Of a stretch of DNA of 64,000 nucleotides, positions 1-11,900 are shown in pieces. This stretch comes from Datisca glomerata (Eukaryota; Streptophyta; Magnoliopsida; Cucurbitales; Datiscaceae): assembly GCA_003255025.1 (NCBI GenBank), contig QANY01006259.1, positions 1,171,664 through 1,235,663 on the forward strand, in the 5' to 3' direction. The position numbers and the translations under genes were made by a program. Below the pieces are notes generated by a model, which was not told where the DNA came from, did no database searches, and saw only the letters and a program-made list of their open reading frames with translations. Numbering within the stretch: position 1 is the stretch's first letter; each line of letters opens with the position of its first letter.

Positions 1-672
1 AAACGTATCATTTAAGATATATAAAGTGGGGTTCATCAATTACGTAATGAGGTTCACCAATTACATAGTAGGGTTCACTAAATACATACAAATTAATAAT
101 TTTTGGAGGGGTTCATCAAATACGTAGTGAGGTTGACCAAATACGTACAAATTTATAATTCTTGGAGGGGTTCACCAAATAGTAGTGGGGTTCACCAATT
201 ACATACATGAGTTCACCAATTATGTAGTGAGGTTCATCAAATACGTACAAATTAATAATTCTTGGAGGGGTCACCAAATACGTACTGAGGTTCAACAATT
301 ACGTAGTGGAGTTCACCAAATAGGTACAAAATAAAAATTCTTGGAGGGGTTCACCAAATACGTATTGGGGTTTACCAATAACGTATTGGGGTTCACCAAT
401 TACATAGTGGGTTCACCAATTACGTACAAATTAATAATTCTTAGAAGGGTTCACCAAATGTGTACTGGGGTTCACCAATTACGTATTGGGGTTAACCAAT
501 TATGTAGTGAGGTTCACCAAATACGTACAAATTAATCATTCTAGGAGGGGTTCACTAACTACGTAGTGAGGTTCACCAAATACGTACAAAATAATAATTC
601 TTGGAGGGGTTCACCAAATACATATTGGAGTTCATCAATTACGTAATGGGATTAAGCAAATACGTAAAACCT
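1..672. repeat. Minisatellite array, TTCACCAA-TACGTA type
   Basis: About 670 bp of tandem, degenerate units. Two unit kinds alternate: a roughly 21-bp unit built on GGGGTTCACCAAATACGTA, and a spacer like AATTAATAATTCTTGGAGG. The palindrome TACGTA recurs in most units. The array runs off the left edge, so its full length is unknown. Short open frames across it only reflect the repeat and are not taken as genes. A related array in opposite orientation lies at about 6668-7225. Confidence 0.85.
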
Positions 673-1539
673 GATCGCCATAACTCATAGGTGAATCGCC
701 TACTTTTAGCACATAAACGTCATCCTGAAGGTGCTAATCACATCATCAAAGCCACACACTAGTTTTATGCCTATAATCGCATGTTTTATTCCTAAACGCC
801 ATGTATAAATAGGCGATCGCCAGTCTCCCTCCCAATCGCCAGTTTTTTGGGCCTAATCGCCATTTATATGGCTTTAATCGCCATGCTTCACAATCAACCG
901 TAAAATTGATAGTTTTGTAACTATTTATAGTGCACCAAGAAAATCATTGATTTCAATGTAAACATTCATGATACTCTCTTATTAAGTAAAATTAGATTAG
1001 ATTAATTAAGGATTCCTAGAACAATTGAAAACTTGATCATAAACTCTATCAAAGTTGTTATTGATAATATTGTTGTGCTTTTATGATGAGAATTGAGCGA
1101 GACAGATTTTCACCAAATATAATTATAGGTTGTGATATTATGATGGTCAGTAAATCATATTCATCAGTTTCACAAACACGTATAACTCATAAGGTCGGCG
1201 GTTCCTGGCGATTTTTTCATTTTTTGGCTGGTTTGTTGTTTTTTCGGCGGTTTTACATCAATACAATGGTTTTAGGACCTTTTACGACGGTCTTTCAACA
1301 AAATTGATCTGGGTATATTAGATGAATCGCAAACAAAGTTATCAAGATTCTTGATTTTTCAATACGAACATTAAGTATCTTCACTTATATTTTAAATTAA
1401 ATTTGAATTTAGTAATGAACTGTTAAAAATAATAGAACACTTATTCGTAAACGCTTAAGAATGTATTCATGATTATGTTGTTGTGATTTTACAACAAGTA
1501 TCAAGTAAAATAATATTTCCCCATTTAACGAACATGTTC
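673..1539. repeat. Degenerate ATCGCCAT-rich block and AT-rich direct-repeat segment (copy 1)
   Basis: At 673-900 the motif (A)ATCGCCA(T/G) recurs at irregular spacing. At about 985-1170 the sequence closely matches about 7562-7760 in the same orientation (shared start AAATTAGATT, then TAAGGATTC). At 1433-1510 it matches about 8364-8450. No gene is seen. The block is one side of a duplicated region of unknown identity that was later interrupted by the CACTA element starting at 1540. Confidence 0.6.
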
Positions 1540-3409
1540 CCCTACAAGAAATATGTCATTCTACAAGAGGCAGATATCTCCGTGAAAAGTAATTCATATG
1601 GATCATGTGGTACCTGTGACAGTCTCTTATATTAAAAGTCCACATTTTTCACGAGGTTCAACGCCTCCTGTGAAAACCCCTGTGGTATCCCGCTCTTTAC
1701 ATGATTTGTTTACTCCTGTAGAATGTAGTTTAATGAGGTTTGACGACTCCTGTTACTTTTATTCAACAAGTAATTTTTAATTCTCGTGAATTAATATTCA
1801 CAGATATTTTTGTATCCTATTAAAAATATATCATAAGGTTTTTTAAATCTCATTGATATAGTTTTTAGTGATAACTTATGCCCTTATAAAGAGATTTTCC
1901 TGACATTTTATAAATGCTATTTTTTTTACAATCAATTTATATGCACTTGTTTACGTACCTATTTAAACGTTCAAAATAAATATTTACTAGAATAAAACAC
2001 ATTCAAACATCATTTTATTTTTACAAAATATTATCTATAAGTATCATCCATAATTATCATCTAAAAGTATTAGTAGTTAGTCTATTAATACAACGTGCTA
2101 TTCAAAAAATAAAAAAATATCTAAAAGTTTCACAGACGCAACAAAATAATTTCAAAGTTTCACAGCTTAACTCTTCAAAATTTGATGTCATGTTGAAAAC
2201 CTTGAAGAGATTGTAGGTCATGCATTTTAAAGAATACGACAATAAGTTTAAGATAATTTTACATTGCTTACATAAACATTTTATACTTTGAAAAAACAAC
2301 ACTGCATATTTTTAAGCACACTATATGGTTTTGTATAATTGCATAAAAACATAAAGTAAGCAAAGATACAATTCATGAATAATGAAAAGGCATACCAACA
2401 TTTTGATTATTATCCTCAGTTCTTTATCTTTTCTTTCTTATCATTTTTCTCAACTTTGTTATTATTAAACATCTCATGTCTAGCTAATTGCTTAATAAAA
2501 GATTTATGTAGCAGTATAGAGCTTCGAAAAATAAACACTACATAAATAAGAAACCTCAGCTTAACATGGTATCTCACTTTTTTTTAACAAGTCTACCACA
2601 TGTCACTTTGCTGCATTGTACAAGTCCAAGCAACATTTTCAAGCACACAAATTATGCATATTCAAGTACTACATAATTGTAGTCTATTCAACAATAAGAT
2701 ATAGCAAATATTTCAATTATCTTCTACTGCACAAGTTTTGTCAAAGCACATGTTTCAATTAGAAGACCATAAATGAATTTAAACTATTCATAAAGAACCC
2801 TTCATGTCTCTTTCCATTTTACTACTTTTAACTATTCATAAACAGTCCTGCAAATAAGCTTACACTTCTATTTCATGCATTCATTTGATTAAACAATAGT
2901 TAGCTATGGCTAAGGCAGATATCAAAAAATTCAGCAGCAAAACCAATAATATTAAATGATGAAAATACCTCAAGATACAAATCTAACCATAAATAATAAC
3001 GTCCAGATTAAATAAATATAAACAATCTCCATTACTTTAACTCCTAATGCAAAACAACAGTACAAATAGAAATCATAAAAATGATTAAATATTACCATAA
3101 TGACACTTTATCAATAAATCAATAAAACAAGTATAAGCATAAAAAAATAAAAACACAAATAACCACTTGTTAGAATTATTGTTGGAAAAATATTACCATG
3201 GGAGAACTTATAGCTGAATTTGATTGTGAATCACTTTGATGGCTCACATGACACTGATAAATAATAAAAAAATTACACTAGCGAAGAAGGTCAATGAATT
3301 ATATCGATAATGATATCAAACTTCTTTTGATTACCTGATTCTGATTTTTGAAAAAGTTACTGATCATATACTTCATCTCCCTCAATTCTTCCTATACCAT
3401 ATTACACGT

Positions 3410-4862
3410 ATATACTAACCTCTTCATCTTAGAATCAGATTGTTGTAAAACACTAAATGTTGTGGGTGTAACCGACGTGCCAAGGCCTCTCACACATCCA
3501 CGTCTTTCTTTGCCAAAAACTTTACCAAGAGCGCCAACATTCAAATTTTGTGTTACAGATTCAGGATGCTCAGCTTTAACGTGTTTCGGTTTATGCTAAA
3601 ATAACGAAAACTCAATGTTAAAGCATTAAAATTATGAAACCTACCCAACCATTCACATATAAAAATGTACTTACGATAGCCTTAGCAGCTTTTGCATTCA
3701 CTGGCTCACCATTTTTTCTCTTATGTGCTTCAATCTAAGCATCAGCTCTCATTACCGTACTTGGATTAGGACTACTCTTTTTCTAAACAAAAGAAAAAAT
3801 GTTTAAGTACTACAAGTAGAAATTAACAACTTCAATAAAATTTTTTTACAAACATGTACCAATTCATGAGTCAAACGGGCATATCCTTTACGGCTACAAG
3901 TATGAGAGAACTAAGTTTCTTTCATGCTCTTGAACTTATCACTTGTAGCCTACACATTAACAAATATTCAATATCAAACACAATCATGATGAAATTTTAA
4001 ATAATTCTTTTGGTACTTACCTTAAATCTTGCACTTGTTTTCTCCTTGATGAAATCTTTCTAGTCATGAATTGATTTGATGTTACCAGGCTTAAGACTAA
4101 GTAACTTTTCTTCATCGTCTCCAACTTCTTTTATTTTTCTCACAAGCGATGGTTTAGAACATGACCAAAGGTGACTCATTTGTTGTATCGTTTTCTTTTC
4201 GCACAAGTCATCAATCTGGTATCGTGCCTAGTATCAAAGTAAGAAATATGGTCATTACTTGAACAATGAACAAAGCTAAAAGGTAAACTTAACATTAAAT
4301 GTTAGTACATGCTCAAATTTCCACAGAATGCCTCTCCTCCCTAAAGGAAGTTTCCTCCAATCCACAAGTATAACAGGAACAACCCCTTAGACAATAACAC
4401 CTAAAAAAGAAGATAGTTTCACAAACTCTTCTCCAATAGGTTATCCTAAATGATTTATCACAACAACTTGTCTTCTACCAAGCTCCACGGCAATGTTATT
4501 CATTTTTGTTTGATCTCATTCTTTTAACTATTTTAGGCAATGTTGGTTGGACTTATGGTGGGAGGTCACTTGCATGTTGGCCATCTCCAATAGGTTGTTT
4601 GGAGTGGTTAGGAGATTGATGTGTTTGAGATGAAACAACTCTAAGACTAGATCCCCTTTGTGTCTTGTGGGTGAATCTAAAAGGATTTCAAGGGCATCAC
4701 GTTATGGAATTTCATGTCTAGGAGATTCTTCACATGGAATCAACTTACGAACAACCCCCTCGTATGTTATGAAAAAGAATCTAAATGTGGATCTATTGTT
4801 TGTTGTAGATCGTTCCCATGCGATGATCTCTGGCTAGATCTTTTCTTAGTGATTGAAGCCAT
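3410..4862 (-). pseudogene. Transposase_24 (TNPA-like, Ptta/En/Spm) gene, decayed, multi-exon
   Basis: Read on the minus strand from an ATG at 4862, the blocks resemble the plant Transposase_24 (PF03004) family carried by CACTA elements as the accessory DNA-binding protein. About 4500-4325 encodes a GRRQVVVINHLG block, then PIGEEFVKLSSFLGV and VILVDWRKLPLG. 4230-4065 ends at a donor AAG|GTAAGT. 3950-3890 encodes CSRKGYARLTHEL. 3785-3675 encodes IEAHKRKNGEPVNAKAAKAI before a donor. 3600-3410 holds a GALGKVFGKER block and then GCVRGLGTSVTP. At least five in-frame stops interrupt these blocks, one in the middle of the PIGEE block, and the start-proximal part is frameshifted. Exon limits are approximate. 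It lies inside the CACTA ends at 1540 and 6466. Confidence 0.75.
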
Positions 4863-5074
4863 AATTGAACACGTGTCAAAAGATTAAAACATTAATATCA
4901 GCTAGTAGATAAACTAGAAGACTAACAACATTAACAACTAATTAATGAAAATAGATGAATATACACATATCACAGAAAGATAAACTTGATGAATATATAC
5001 ACAAATTACAAAATAGATGTCCTTGATGAATATTTACAAAATCATAAAATTATATAATCTTTAGTGGAAATTGA

Positions 5075-5281
5075 TCATGCTACAAGTAAGTCTTCACAAT
5101 CCTCTCTTACAAAACTAATATAACCACTATTATATGTTACATAACAATCATCTCTGCCAATCCCACACGTTGCAGATTGTAATTGCATGTTACTTGTATA
5201 TTCATTGTCATCAACGATGTCCATCTCTTGAAATCCCCGCGGTGGGGGCTCTAAGTAGAACATACCAATTGGAGGAATCAT
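5075..5281 (-). other. Open frame of 68 codons inside the CACTA element, unrecognised
   Basis: A minus-strand frame from ATG at 5281, containing PPPRGFQEMDIVDDNEYTSN and a Cys-containing segment (TCGIGRDDCYV). It lies upstream of the Transposase_24-like gene on the same strand and could be an upstream exon or part of a lost second gene. I do not recognise the family. Its composition is more protein-like than most AT-rich chance frames nearby. Confidence 0.3.
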
Positions 5282-5816
5282 TTTCTCTAGAGTAAAAGAC
5301 TTGATTAGGTTGAGATGCTAGAATAAAAGGTTCCCTCACAATATATCTTAATTATTATCCAAGGCTTTGCTAATATTTATTCAGATCTTCTATTTGATAT
5401 CTTATTATAGTTAAATAATACATCCAGAGGGATATAATATCATTGTATGATGATTAATATATTAACTAAATAACAAATTAATTAATTCTCGTTATTCCTA
5501 TTCGTAAATTGTAATAAAGAGAAAAAACAAGAGTAACATATAATACACAATCTATGTCTAAATTAAGAGTGCCAAATCTCAGTCGAGTAAACTGTAAGAA
5601 AACACACGCAGACAGGTAGTCATTCTCATCTTAGTCCAATGAATTAACAAACAGTTTATCAAAAACAAAATGATTCCAACCAGTACGTAAACTCCTAAAA
5701 TCAATGAGGAAATCTCAAAACTCATACAGGAAAGTACAACCACCAGAAGAAATTTAATCGGTGAACTTAAGAACCGATCACCTCAAATCAAACATAAAAT
5801 TAAAAACCAAAAAATT

Positions 5817-5828
5817 GGGGGGGGGGGG
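5817..5828 (+). repeat. Poly-G run of 12
   Basis: Twelve consecutive G within AT-rich CACTA interior. It is a simple homopolymer, prone to length change, with no assigned role. Confidence 0.9.
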
Positions 5829-6667
5829 ATCAAATAATCCCACAAAAAAATCATAGGGAACAATGGAGAAACTTTTGGTCACCAGGAAGAAGTAAGGATG
5901 ACATGCAAAGACTTAAAACTCAGAAGTGAATGAGATCAGAGAATCAAACCTGAAAATCAATGAAACCCTAGTTCCTTTGTCTTTCATTGAGAGAATGAGA
6001 GAGAAGCTAATCAGTGAGAATCTTTGAGCGGCAGGTCGTGTGAGAGGGAGAAGCTCCGTCGAAGTCCAGCCTTAAGTCGTCTGAAAGGGAGAAATTGCGC
6101 TGAGGATCTCTTTGTCGAGAAAGAAGCAACGATTTTGTAGGTCCAATTCAGATAGAAGCAACGATTTTCAGAGCTTCTCTGAAAATGGAGAAGAAAATTG
6201 AGCCCCTCTGAAAGAGCTCGAGAGAATGTTCCATAGAAGAAAATCGAGCCCCCCTGAGAGAGCTGGAGAGAATGAAATGATTTTGAGTTGTGGGTCCAAT
6301 TTTTACTTAAGTGTGTCCCGCTTGTATTTTACCCCTCTCGCTTTTTTACTTTTGAAATGAATAAATTTTACTTGATTTTTAATTCTCTTGTTGTTTCTTA
6401 TTTTTAACAAGAGGAGTCTGAAACTCTTGTATTTTATTCCTATAGAATGCTATATTTCTTATAGTGTTCCTAAATCCTGATTCATTATAGAATCAAAATC
6501 AATAAGTATGTAGTACAATTATATATGGATCTAAATTCTAGATCTCTCTTTCATACAATTATGTCTTATATTTATCATTTTACCCACTATTATGTCTTAC
6601 ATTTATTGATTCATAATTTTTCACTATTTAACAAACATGTATAACTTCTGAGGTTGGAGGTGAATAC

Positions 6668-7225
6668 CTTTAGATTTATGGGGAACCCCATTACATTTTA
6701 AAAGAACACCTCGAAGAAATTTAATTTTTAAATTTTGGTGAACACCTCAAGCATTTGTTGTACGTGAAATATTTTGGTGATCCCCTCCAATAATTATTAA
6801 TTTTATACGTGAAATATTTTGGTGAACCCCTCAATATTCTCTTTTGTACCCTACTATAAATTTGGTGAACACCAAAATACAAAGTCAATTTTGGTGAACC
6901 CCTCAAGATTTATTAATTTTGAACATGAAATATTTTGGTGAACTCCTCAAGATTCTCTTTGTACCCCACTACGAATTTGGTGAACACCAAATACAAAGTC
7001 AATTTTGGTGAACCCCCAAAAATTATTAATTTTGTACATGAAGTATTTTGTGAACCCCTCAAGATTTCCTTTCTACCCCACTACGAAATTGGTGAACACT
7101 AAAATACAAAGTCAATTTTGGTGAACCACTCCAAGAATTATTAATTTTGTATGTGAGATATTTTGCTAAACCCCTCAAGATTCCCTTTGTACCCCACTAC
7201 GGATTTGGTGAACACCAAAAAAACC
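6668..7225. repeat. Minisatellite array, inverted relative to 1-672
   Basis: Tandem units of about 110-145 bp contain GGTGAACCCCTCAAGATTC, TTTGTACCCCACTACGAA and TTGGTGAACACCAAAATAC. GGTGAACCCCTCCAAGAATT is the reverse complement of the unit of the array at 1-672. GGTGAACACC is itself nearly palindromic. The short minus-strand frame here is repeat-derived. Confidence 0.8.
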
Positions 7226-8460
7226 CAACCGCCACTCCTCAGCTTCCAAACACCTTTTTTTAGTCTCCAAACACCATCCTGAAAGTGAAAATCATCATCT
7301 TTTGTTGCCAAACGGCGGTTTAATGGCTTTAATTGCCAATCAATGCCCTAAATGCCATTTAATAATTGGAGATCGTTAATGTGTCACCTAAACATCATTT
7401 ATTTTACTTTAATCACCATATTTGTGGCCCTAATCGCCATCTTCACTAAATATCCAAAATTTATAAATTTTTTAATTAATTACCGTACACCAAACTAATC
7501 ATCGACAAAAATAGAAAAAACTCATTATATAAATGAAAACATTTACCATATTCACTTATGAAGTGAAATTAGATTGGATTAAGTAAGGATTCTCGATACA
7601 ATTAAACATTTATTCATAAACTCATTAAATGTTCTCATTGATAATGTTATTGTACTTTTGTGATAAGTATCGAGTGAGACGGGTTTTCACCATATATAAT
7701 TATAGGTCGTGATATTATGATGGTAGATAAATCCTATTTATCAGTTTAACGAACACGTATAATCTTCAAAATTAGATTCTATCTTTAAATCGAACATATC
7801 CGCTAAAAGTTTAAAATTGATATCGAAATTTAAAATTTTAACCCCATAAAATTTAGAAAATAACCTATTTACATTTTAATTTATAAGCATATAGATACAT
7901 TTTATTTTTATTTATCCATCCATGTTTTTTAAGGGTAATAGTAAGTATTGGAACCAAACGGTTGTGTGTCTGGCGTTTGGGGCCTAAACACAACTTGCAG
8001 GCTCCAAACGCTGGTCATGGTAGGCGATTCGCTAGCCATGACTAGCTTTTGGGGCCTGCTGGACACGTTTGAGCCCGAAACGATATAGTAACAGGCGTTT
8101 GGCCTGTGTCCCAGTGACATGAGCAAAACGTCTGTGTGTCTGGCATTTGGGGCCCAAATGCGACCAGCAGGCTCCAAATGCCAGTCTTGAATGGAGACTC
8201 GCCATTTAATGATGACGTTTTGGTCCCCATTGTGGCGTTTGGCCCTAGTGTGATGTTCAGGACCTCAATACTTACGGTTTTAATGTCTATTCTGGCAGTT
8301 TTGATACACTTAGTTATTCTCATACACTTAGCTGTATTTTTGCAGTTAGGCTAAGTGCATGAATAATTAAAACAATTCAACACTTATTCATAAACATTTA
8401 AGAACATATTCTTGATTATGTTATTGTGATTTTATGACAAGTATCAAGTAAAATATTTTT
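7226..8460. repeat. AT-rich direct-repeat block (copy 2) with internal 171-bp duplication
   Basis: 7310-7440 repeats the degenerate (A)AT(C/T)GCCA(T) motif. 7562-7760 matches 985-1170 directly. At 7963 and 8134 two copies of a unit start with TGTGTGTCTGGC and share GCAGGCTCCAAA, giving a period of 171 bp; this part is richer in G+C (GGCGTTTGGGGCC) than its surroundings. 8364-8450 matches 1433-1510. No gene is supported. Confidence 0.55.
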
Positions 8461-8700
8461 CACTTACTTGGCAATTTTCATTCACTTAATAATTTTTAAC
8501 TCTCTACCTCTTTTATGTACATTTTTATCACTTAGTAATTTTTAAACACTTAACCATTATATTATACATATTTAGTAAATTTATACACTTAACCAATTTA
8601 ACCATTTTCATATACTTAACCATTTTCACTTACTTAACCAATTTCACACACTTAATCATTTTCAAACACTTAGTCATTTTAAACCCCTTTTAAACACTCT
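8461..8700. repeat. Short tandem repeat, ACTTAACCATTTTCA type
   Basis: About a dozen degenerate 17-21 bp units built on CACTTAACCATTTTCA(T/C). No coding content. Confidence 0.7.
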
Positions 8701-9027
8701 AAAAACACATCATTTCATTTCAAGTTGCAATGTGTCTCTCATATCCAACTATGAGAAAAATATCACTTATTTGTAATAGGAATCCATAGTTTAAACATAT
8801 TTATATGTATCATCAATAAATAAAACATAATGGCTTGAAATGATATTTTTGTTGCCATGTGTCTCTTGTACATTGTAATCATATATCTTTGATCCTCTCC
8901 AAACTCGTTGGACTCTCTTGAAACTAGGCAAAACAAGTGCGTGGTCAGCCTGTGCAGAAATGAGAATCCAACTAACTTTTCAGAATCAGAGACAACTAAA
9001 AGCAAATAACAACTGACTACTCGACTA
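8701..9027. other. Sequence just downstream of the PIG-F pseudogene, no gene seen
   Basis: The long minus-strand open frame here simply reads through the 3' end of the PIG-F copy in another frame. It may hold the old 3' untranslated region. Confidence 0.4.
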
Positions 9028-11001
9028 TCAGTCTCTTTTAACATGTTGCAGTCCACCATGCACTAGTTGAAACACATATAGTGCTGCTATAGCAACTAAG
9101 TACCCAGCAATGACTCCATAACTCACATAAATAGGTCATTCCTACATGTTAACACAACCATCCTTTAATAAGAAACTATCTAAATACAACAAAAACCAAG
9201 AGAGTATAACCAAATTAACTGGTTCGGTAAACCGACAAAAATTGAGGTAAACATGAGACATAAGAACCAAAAAATTATAGCTGGGTGACCTGGGCGCAAA
9301 AGAAATAAAAATGTTTCTATTCATGAAATCATGCTCGAGAAAAATGTAGGCCATCAAACTTCACACTATATCTTTTTCTTGGGAAAAAGACTAAAAACTC
9401 ATTCGAGTTTAATTGAAGAGTAAGCCTATTTATTTCTAGCCTGAATGCCAATAGTTCACATCAACTTGCTTCTTTCAAATTGTTTCCCCTATGAATAAAA
9501 TGGAGCAAAGATAAATACGAGCTCATTTTATAGCAATAGTAACTAATCGTTGACGTTTTAAGGTCATTTATTTACCTTGAAACCCCTATTTTAATCAGAT
9601 CATAACTGATTTAGAATTAAAAAATCAGAGTTTGTTTGTTTGTAATATAAAATGTCTTATATATATCATTCGTCATCTTCCTTGGAAGGGTGGTATATAC
9701 ACAAAGACTATCGGTTTGAATCAATTTCTTTATCTCCCATGAATTGGTTTGTAATATTGCGGCCATAATTTTCTCAATTCCAGTATACTAGGTGTATTGT
9801 GTCGATTCTTATGAGAATATATTTGAAAAACTCAATTGATTCTCTATTAACACCATTTTGAAGACAACTAGTACATTCCAAAATAACCTTTACTCGGGGA
9901 TATTTACCCTTGGCCATGATCATCTGGAATTTTTATTCACACAACTCTTTCATTTTGATATCCAAAACGAAGAAAAGGAACTGGAAAGAAAGAAGTTTGA
10001 TGGCTTACAGTTTTCAAACCTACATGTATCTACGGCCATTAAGCTAAGTGCTATAGGGATTCAACTAAGTGAAGAATATGCTCTCCCCCAACACACACAA
10101 AAATATAAATGAGAGCATTGAAAATAAAAGATGACTTGCCATGGTCTTTCCCAATCAAGAGGCATAGGCCAAGCACCAAACCATGCTCCTATAACTGCTC
10201 CATGTGGTGGTAAACATTCCATATAATCTATAAACCTAATTAACATGTTATGCAATTCAATTGACAGGTAACAAAGTCAATATATGCTTACTCCCGCCTC
10301 AATTGGATAAAAACAAAAAAGAAGCAACAAATGCTTTAGGATAGATCTACACAGGCAGGCGAGTGGGCGCAAGTGCGCACACACAGAATGAATTACTTTG
10401 TATGTGAAAATACACGTTGCCAATTTGTCCATGAAGAACCAAAAACACATGCTGCAGGCACAATCTGTAAAATAGCAAAAAAGTAGAACACAGAGGTACT
10501 GAAAGATTAGTATAGCACTTCAAGTATGGTAGGAGGAAACTCACATAATAGGTAAATTGGACTAATAGGGTATGTATGAAACACCGCTTTACTTTTAAAT
10601 ATGGAATGAACACAAAGCCTGTATAGTTAACAACTTACCAGTTATTACAAAGAAAAACTCAAATCAATTAGTATATATAAAACCTCATAAGTTTTAAAGG
10701 AAGTACATCACTCGACATAATAACAAATCAAAAGTTTTACTCAAAAGATAGAACGAGAAAAGTCATTATTTAGGAACAGCAGAGTATGGTTAAATTTGTA
10801 CCAATTTTCAATCTATAAGCATATCAATACACCAAAATAAAATAGCAGGTTAATGAAAGTGAGATGCCATTTGACGTAGAAGTTAGAACACTAAGCATGA
10901 TATTGAATAGTAAAAGCAAACATATGAAAAAAGAATGTTTTAGTATACTTATAGTGAACAATGACATCAAAAGGGACCAGTTAATTGTCTTTGACATATA
11001 C
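9028..11001 (-). pseudogene. PIG-F (GPI11) GPI-anchor synthesis gene, decayed copy
   Basis: Four exons fit PIG-F, the multi-pass ER membrane partner of the ethanolamine-phosphate transferases that finish GPI anchors. On the minus strand: 11001-10953 (YMSKTINWSLLMSLFT), 10464-10397 (IVPAACVFGSSWTNWQRVF), 10235-10136 (HGAVIGAWFGAWPMPL then DWERPWQ) and 9141-9028 (VSYGVIAGYLV, ending GLQHVKRD and TGA). Splice phases agree across the last three. Two lesions are visible. The donor after the first block reads ATAAGT where GTAAGT is expected, and codon 2 of the last exon is TGA at 9138-9136 where the family has Trp (EWP becomes E, stop, P). No exon for the N-terminal half was found upstream. A single sequencing error could explain one lesion but not both plus the missing half. 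An unusual functional form cannot be fully excluded. Confidence 0.8.
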
Positions 11002-11597
11002 CTATGTCCAAGTATGAAATGTACACAATTAAAACATGTCATACCTATGCAAACTTCTAGCATCAAAACCTAAAGAAAGATTGGCATCTTTCTTTTTTGT
11101 AATTATTAGAGCAACTATTGTAGTTGAGACTGAATGGTGAAAACTGACAAGAAACTTCAAACTTGACATCCACATCCGAGATAAATATATCCACCATAAC
11201 TTTTTTTTTTCATTTTATTAGGAAAAGAAAGACGAAAAAATTCAATTCAATGTTCTAAACTTAGTACTAATTTTAAGAATATCCATTTAGAGAGATAAGT
11301 CTGTAATCAGTAAAAATATAAGCATTCTGTCAATCTCAGAGTCACAATAAGAGCTATAAAGAGAAGGTAAAAAAATTAACAAAACCCCTAAATCACGAAA
11401 CATGCAAATCGCAACAAGAGGAAAATACAAATCAAAACGAAACCCCGAAATAAAAAAACGTGCAAATTACAACCAAATCCCTAAATCAGAAACATGCAAG
11501 TCGCAACTAAAAACCATAAATCAGAAACATTCAAATCCAGAAACTTCTCTAATAAGATGAAGAAAAACGATCTAGGGTAGAAAGCTCGATCATACCT

Positions 11598-11900
11598 GGG
11601 TATCTGTGAACTTGAAGGATTCTCAAACTTATCGAACCAAATCTCTAAATCGCGAGAAAAGCTTGTAGAAGAGAGCTTGATCGAAGTCGCCAAGGGAAAC
11701 TACTGTGTATGAGACCTTGCAGTGGTACTGGAGTCGACCTTGCAGTGGTGGTGAAGAGGGCTCGATTGAAGACATGATGAGAGGAAGAATGGAGAATAGA
11801 GATGGAGCTCGTATTTTTGAGAGAGAAGTTTTCAAAGAAGAAAGAGAAATAGGTGTTTTGTTCAAGGAAAAGAGAGCAAATGGTGACCAGTTGAATCATT
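11598..11900 (-). other. Possible first (leader) exon upstream of the PIG-F copy
   Basis: The minus strand here is CT-rich and ends in CACAGATACCCAG|GTATGA, a good plant splice donor at about 11597. It is followed by intron-like sequence with TTAGGGATTTGGTTG-type T-rich repeats. A frame beginning MSSIEPSSPPLQGRL occurs but matches nothing I know. It may be the transcribed leader of the PIG-F locus; the link is by position only. Confidence 0.35.

Larger units (their letters stand above)
1540..6466 (-). mobile_element. CACTA (En/Spm) DNA transposon, defective, 4.9 kb
   Basis: The left end reads CCCTACAAGAAATATGTC. The right end, reverse-complemented, reads CACTATAAGAAATATAGC, and the match continues for about 28 bp with few differences, so these are CACTA-type terminal inverted repeats. 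TTC occurs directly outside both ends (1537-1539 and 6467-6469), the 3-bp target duplication expected of the superfamily. Subterminal CTCCTGTGAAAA-like and CTCTTGTA-like short repeats lie just inside. The interior holds one decayed Transposase_24-type gene on the minus strand. No TNP2 transposase was recognised inside, so the copy should be unable to move on its own. The first base pair of the left end has changed (CACTA to CCCTA). Confidence 0.85.

Noticed and set aside
341..535. Repetitive short protein with GFTN and GVHQ blocks
   Set aside because: Minisatellite translation; no gene signals, and unit differences do not favour synonymous positions as far as can be seen.
8763..9059. 98-codon minus frame
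   Set aside because: Overlaps the last PIG-F exon in a different frame; no domain.
10824..11066. 80-codon minus frame taken as a single protein
   Set aside because: Only the middle (YMSKTINWSLLMSLFT) is PIG-F exon; the rest is flanking intron read through.
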